Source of the DNA: Burkholderiales bacterium
Lineage (GTDB): Bacteria > Pseudomonadota > Gammaproteobacteria > Burkholderiales > Burkholderiaceae_A
Length of the DNA: 7,780 nt
Reading direction: 5' to 3'
NCBI GenBank assembly: GCA_030834045.1
Contig: JAURFZ010000061.1
Span: 1 to 7,780 of the forward strand
Each line of letters begins with the position of its first letter. The first letter of the stretch is position 1. Made by a program: the position numbers and the translations under genes. Under the pieces are notes generated by a model that was not told the DNA's origin, searched no databases, and saw nothing but the letters and a program-made list of their open reading frames with translations. Positions 6,316 to 7,780 of the stretch are shown in pieces.

Positions 6316-7332
6316 ATGAATGTGTTCTACGACAAGGACTGTGACCTCTCCTTAATCAAAGGTAAGCGCATTGCCATTATTGGTTATGGCTCGCAAGGGC
6401 ATGCCCATGCTCTAAACCTAAATGACAGCGGAATGAACGTTGTGGTTGGGCTTCGTAAAGAAGGTGCCTCCTGGGGTAAGGCAGCCAAGGCCGGCCTTAA
6501 GGTCGCTGAAATTCGTGATGCCGTGAAAGACGCCGACCTGGTGATGCTTCTTATGCCCGACGAGACCATTGCATCGGTTTACCAGGCCGACATTGCACCC
6601 GTTATTAAACAGAACGCCGCCTTGGCCTTTGCCCATGGCTTTAATGTGCATTACGGTCAGGTTTCACCAAGGGCCGATCTGGACGTCATCATGATTGCTC
6701 CTAAGGCCCCAGGGCACACCGTGCGTGGCACCTACGCGCAAGGCGGTGGGGTTCCTTGTCTTATTGCTGTTCATCAGGACACCACAGGCAATGCCCGTAA
6801 TATGGCCTTGGCCTATGCCAGCGCCATTGGTGGTGGTAAGGCTGGCATTATTCAAACCAACTTCCGTGAAGAGACCGAGACCGACCTGTTCGGTGAACAG
6901 GCTGTGCTTTGTGGGGGAACGGTTGAACTCATTAAGGCGGGCTTTGAAACTCTCGTTGAGGCTGGATATGCCCCTGAAATGGCCTACTTTGAATGCCTTC
7001 ACGAGCTTAAACTTATTGTCGACCTTATTTACGAGGGCGGCATTGCCAACATGAACTACTCCATCTCGAACAATGCCGAATTTGGCGAGTACGTCACAGG
7101 CCCAAAGGTGGTTGGCCCCGAGGCAAAGGTCGCCATGAAAGAGGCCCTCGAACGTATCCAAACCGGGGAGTATGCCAAGGCCTTCATTTTGGAAAACCGT
7201 GCAGGGGCCCCCACGCTTTTGTCGCGCCGTCGGCTTATGGCCGAGCATCCCATTGAACAGGTGGGAGAGAAGTTGCGTGCCATGATGCCCTGGATCAAAG
7301 CCAACAAGCTTGTCGATCAAACCAAGAACTAG
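6316..7332 (+). CDS. ilvC: Ketol-acid reductoisomerase (NADP+), class I
   Basis: It converts 2-acetolactate or 2-aceto-2-hydroxybutyrate to the 2,3-dihydroxy acids by Mg2+-dependent alkyl migration and NADPH reduction, the second step of the valine/isoleucine pathway, directly downstream of the enzyme encoded by the two preceding genes. At 338 residues it is the short class I form, not the long E. coli type. The Rossmann fold has GYGSQGHA (23-30), and the loop GLRKEGASW (45-53), with Arg47 and Ser52, fits phosphate binding and NADPH preference. AHGF (catalytic His108), APKAPGHTVR (128-137) and TETDLFGEQ (187-195; metal ligands Asp190 and Glu194) are present. The knotted C-terminal domain contains Glu226, Glu230 and Ser251 (YSISN). 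The ATG at 6316 is preceded by AAAGG (6302-6306) at 9 nt. The gene is complete. Confidence 0.98.
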   Translation: MNVFYDKDCDLSLIKGKRIAIIGYGSQGHAHALNLNDSGMNVVVGLRKEGASWGKAAKAGLKVAEIRDAVKDADLVMLLMPDETIASVYQADIAPVIKQNAALAFAHGFNVHYGQVSPRADLDVIMIAPKAPGHTVRGTYAQGGGVPCLIAVHQDTTGNARNMALAYASAIGGGKAGIIQTNFREETETDLFGEQAVLCGGTVELIKAGFETLVEAGYAPEMAYFECLHELKLIVDLIYEGGIANMNYSISNNAEFGEYVTGPKVVGPEAKVAMKEALERIQTGEYAKAFILENRAGAPTLLSRRRLMAEHPIEQVGEKLRAMMPWIKANKLVDQTKN

Positions 7333-7340
7333 ACCTTATC

Positions 7341-7780
7341 TTGAGTTCGCCTGACATTCAGCGTTACCCCCATCCCATCATTGCGAAAGAGGGCTGGGGG
7401 TTTGTCGCCCTCTCCGTAAGTCTTGCGGTCATTGTTACCGGGCTTGGCGCCGAGCTCGCAGCCATTCCCCTGTGGATTATTGCGATTTTTGTCGTTCAGT
7501 TTTTCCGCGATCCCCCACGTACCGGGCCATCGGACCCTCAGGCCATTGCCGCACCGGCAGATGGTCGTGTGGTCTATGTTGGCCCCGAAAGGGATCCCGT
7601 AACAAACGAAATGGCATTAAAAATTAGTGTCTTCATGAATGTTTTTAATGTGCACTCTAATCGTGCCCCGATTGCTGGTCAGGTTAAACACGTACAGTAT
7701 TTCCCAGGCCGATTTTTAAATGCTGGGCTCGATAAGGCCTCGCTCGAGAACGAACGCAATCTTATTGTTCTCGTCGACCC
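7341..7780 (+). CDS. psd: Phosphatidylserine decarboxylase, 3'-truncated by the window edge
   Basis: It decarboxylates phosphatidylserine to phosphatidylethanolamine at the inner membrane. About 146 codons are visible and the frame is open to the last base. The N-terminal YPHPIIAKEGW (9-19) matches the short-type Psd of Burkholderiales. A hydrophobic stretch (about 21-52) ends in VVQFFRDPPR (51-60). APADGRVV (71-78) holds the conserved Asp-Gly, and FMNVFNVHSNRAP (98-110) holds the conserved His. FPGRFLNAGLDKAS and ENERN follow, again typical. The Gly-Ser self-cleavage site that forms the pyruvoyl group lies beyond the window. No ATG is available: TTG 7341, 8 nt after the ilvC stop, is the only usual start codon near the conserved N-terminus, and it lacks a clear ribosome binding site, suggesting coupling to ilvC translation. 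In related genomes pssA and leuA commonly follow. Confidence 0.93.
   Translation, partial: MSSPDIQRYPHPIIAKEGWGFVALSVSLAVIVTGLGAELAAIPLWIIAIFVVQFFRDPPRTGPSDPQAIAAPADGRVVYVGPERDPVTNEMALKISVFMNVFNVHSNRAPIAGQVKHVQYFPGRFLNAGLDKASLENERNLIVLVD

Noticed and set aside
6664..7320. 218-codon open frame antisense to ilvC
   Set aside because: Same reason: it mirrors a highly conserved gene and shows no recognisable domain.

Overview
The window looks like an ordinary housekeeping stretch of a betaproteobacterial chromosome, most likely order Burkholderiales. All genes lie on the + strand. This placement rests on recalled protein features: the short betaproteobacterial-type Dcd, an IlvI/IlvH-type acetolactate synthase carrying the GE(G/A)S form of the thiamine-diphosphate motif, and the order ilvI-ilvH-ilvC-psd, which is familiar in Burkholderiales. 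I cannot name the genus. Base composition is moderately GC-rich by eye and similar throughout. I see no insertion sequence, tRNA, rRNA, CRISPR array or phage gene.

Layout. Positions 1-525 hold the 3' part of dcd (dCTP deaminase), whose start lies outside the window. A 73-nt gap follows, with a good candidate heat-shock (sigma-32) promoter overlapping the dcd stop codon and a small GNRA-capped hairpin in the untranslated leader. clpB (599-3214) is full length and intact. Its last codons overlap the probable TTG start of an RDD-family membrane protein (3195-3794), so these two are probably co-transcribed.

Positions 3795-4045 are non-coding. They hold a weak terminator-like hairpin, a strong sigma-70 promoter (TTGACC, 17 nt, TATTAT) and a leader of about 175 nt with several mutually exclusive GC-rich pairings. 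This region drives ilvI (4046-5764), ilvH (5785-6276) and ilvC (6316-7332). These encode both subunits of acetolactate synthase and ketol-acid reductoisomerase, the first two steps of valine/isoleucine (and hence leucine) synthesis. Eight bases after ilvC begins psd (phosphatidylserine decarboxylase), which runs off the end of the window.

Functionally there are three blocks: nucleotide metabolism (dcd), protein disaggregation under stress (clpB plus an RDD membrane protein of unknown role), and a branched-chain amino acid operon that appears to continue into phospholipid synthesis. I found no convincing new system. The points most worth a second look are the structured ilvI leader, the sigma-32-like promoter embedded in the end of dcd, the clpB/RDD overlap, and the GEAS variant of the cofactor motif in the acetolactate synthase.
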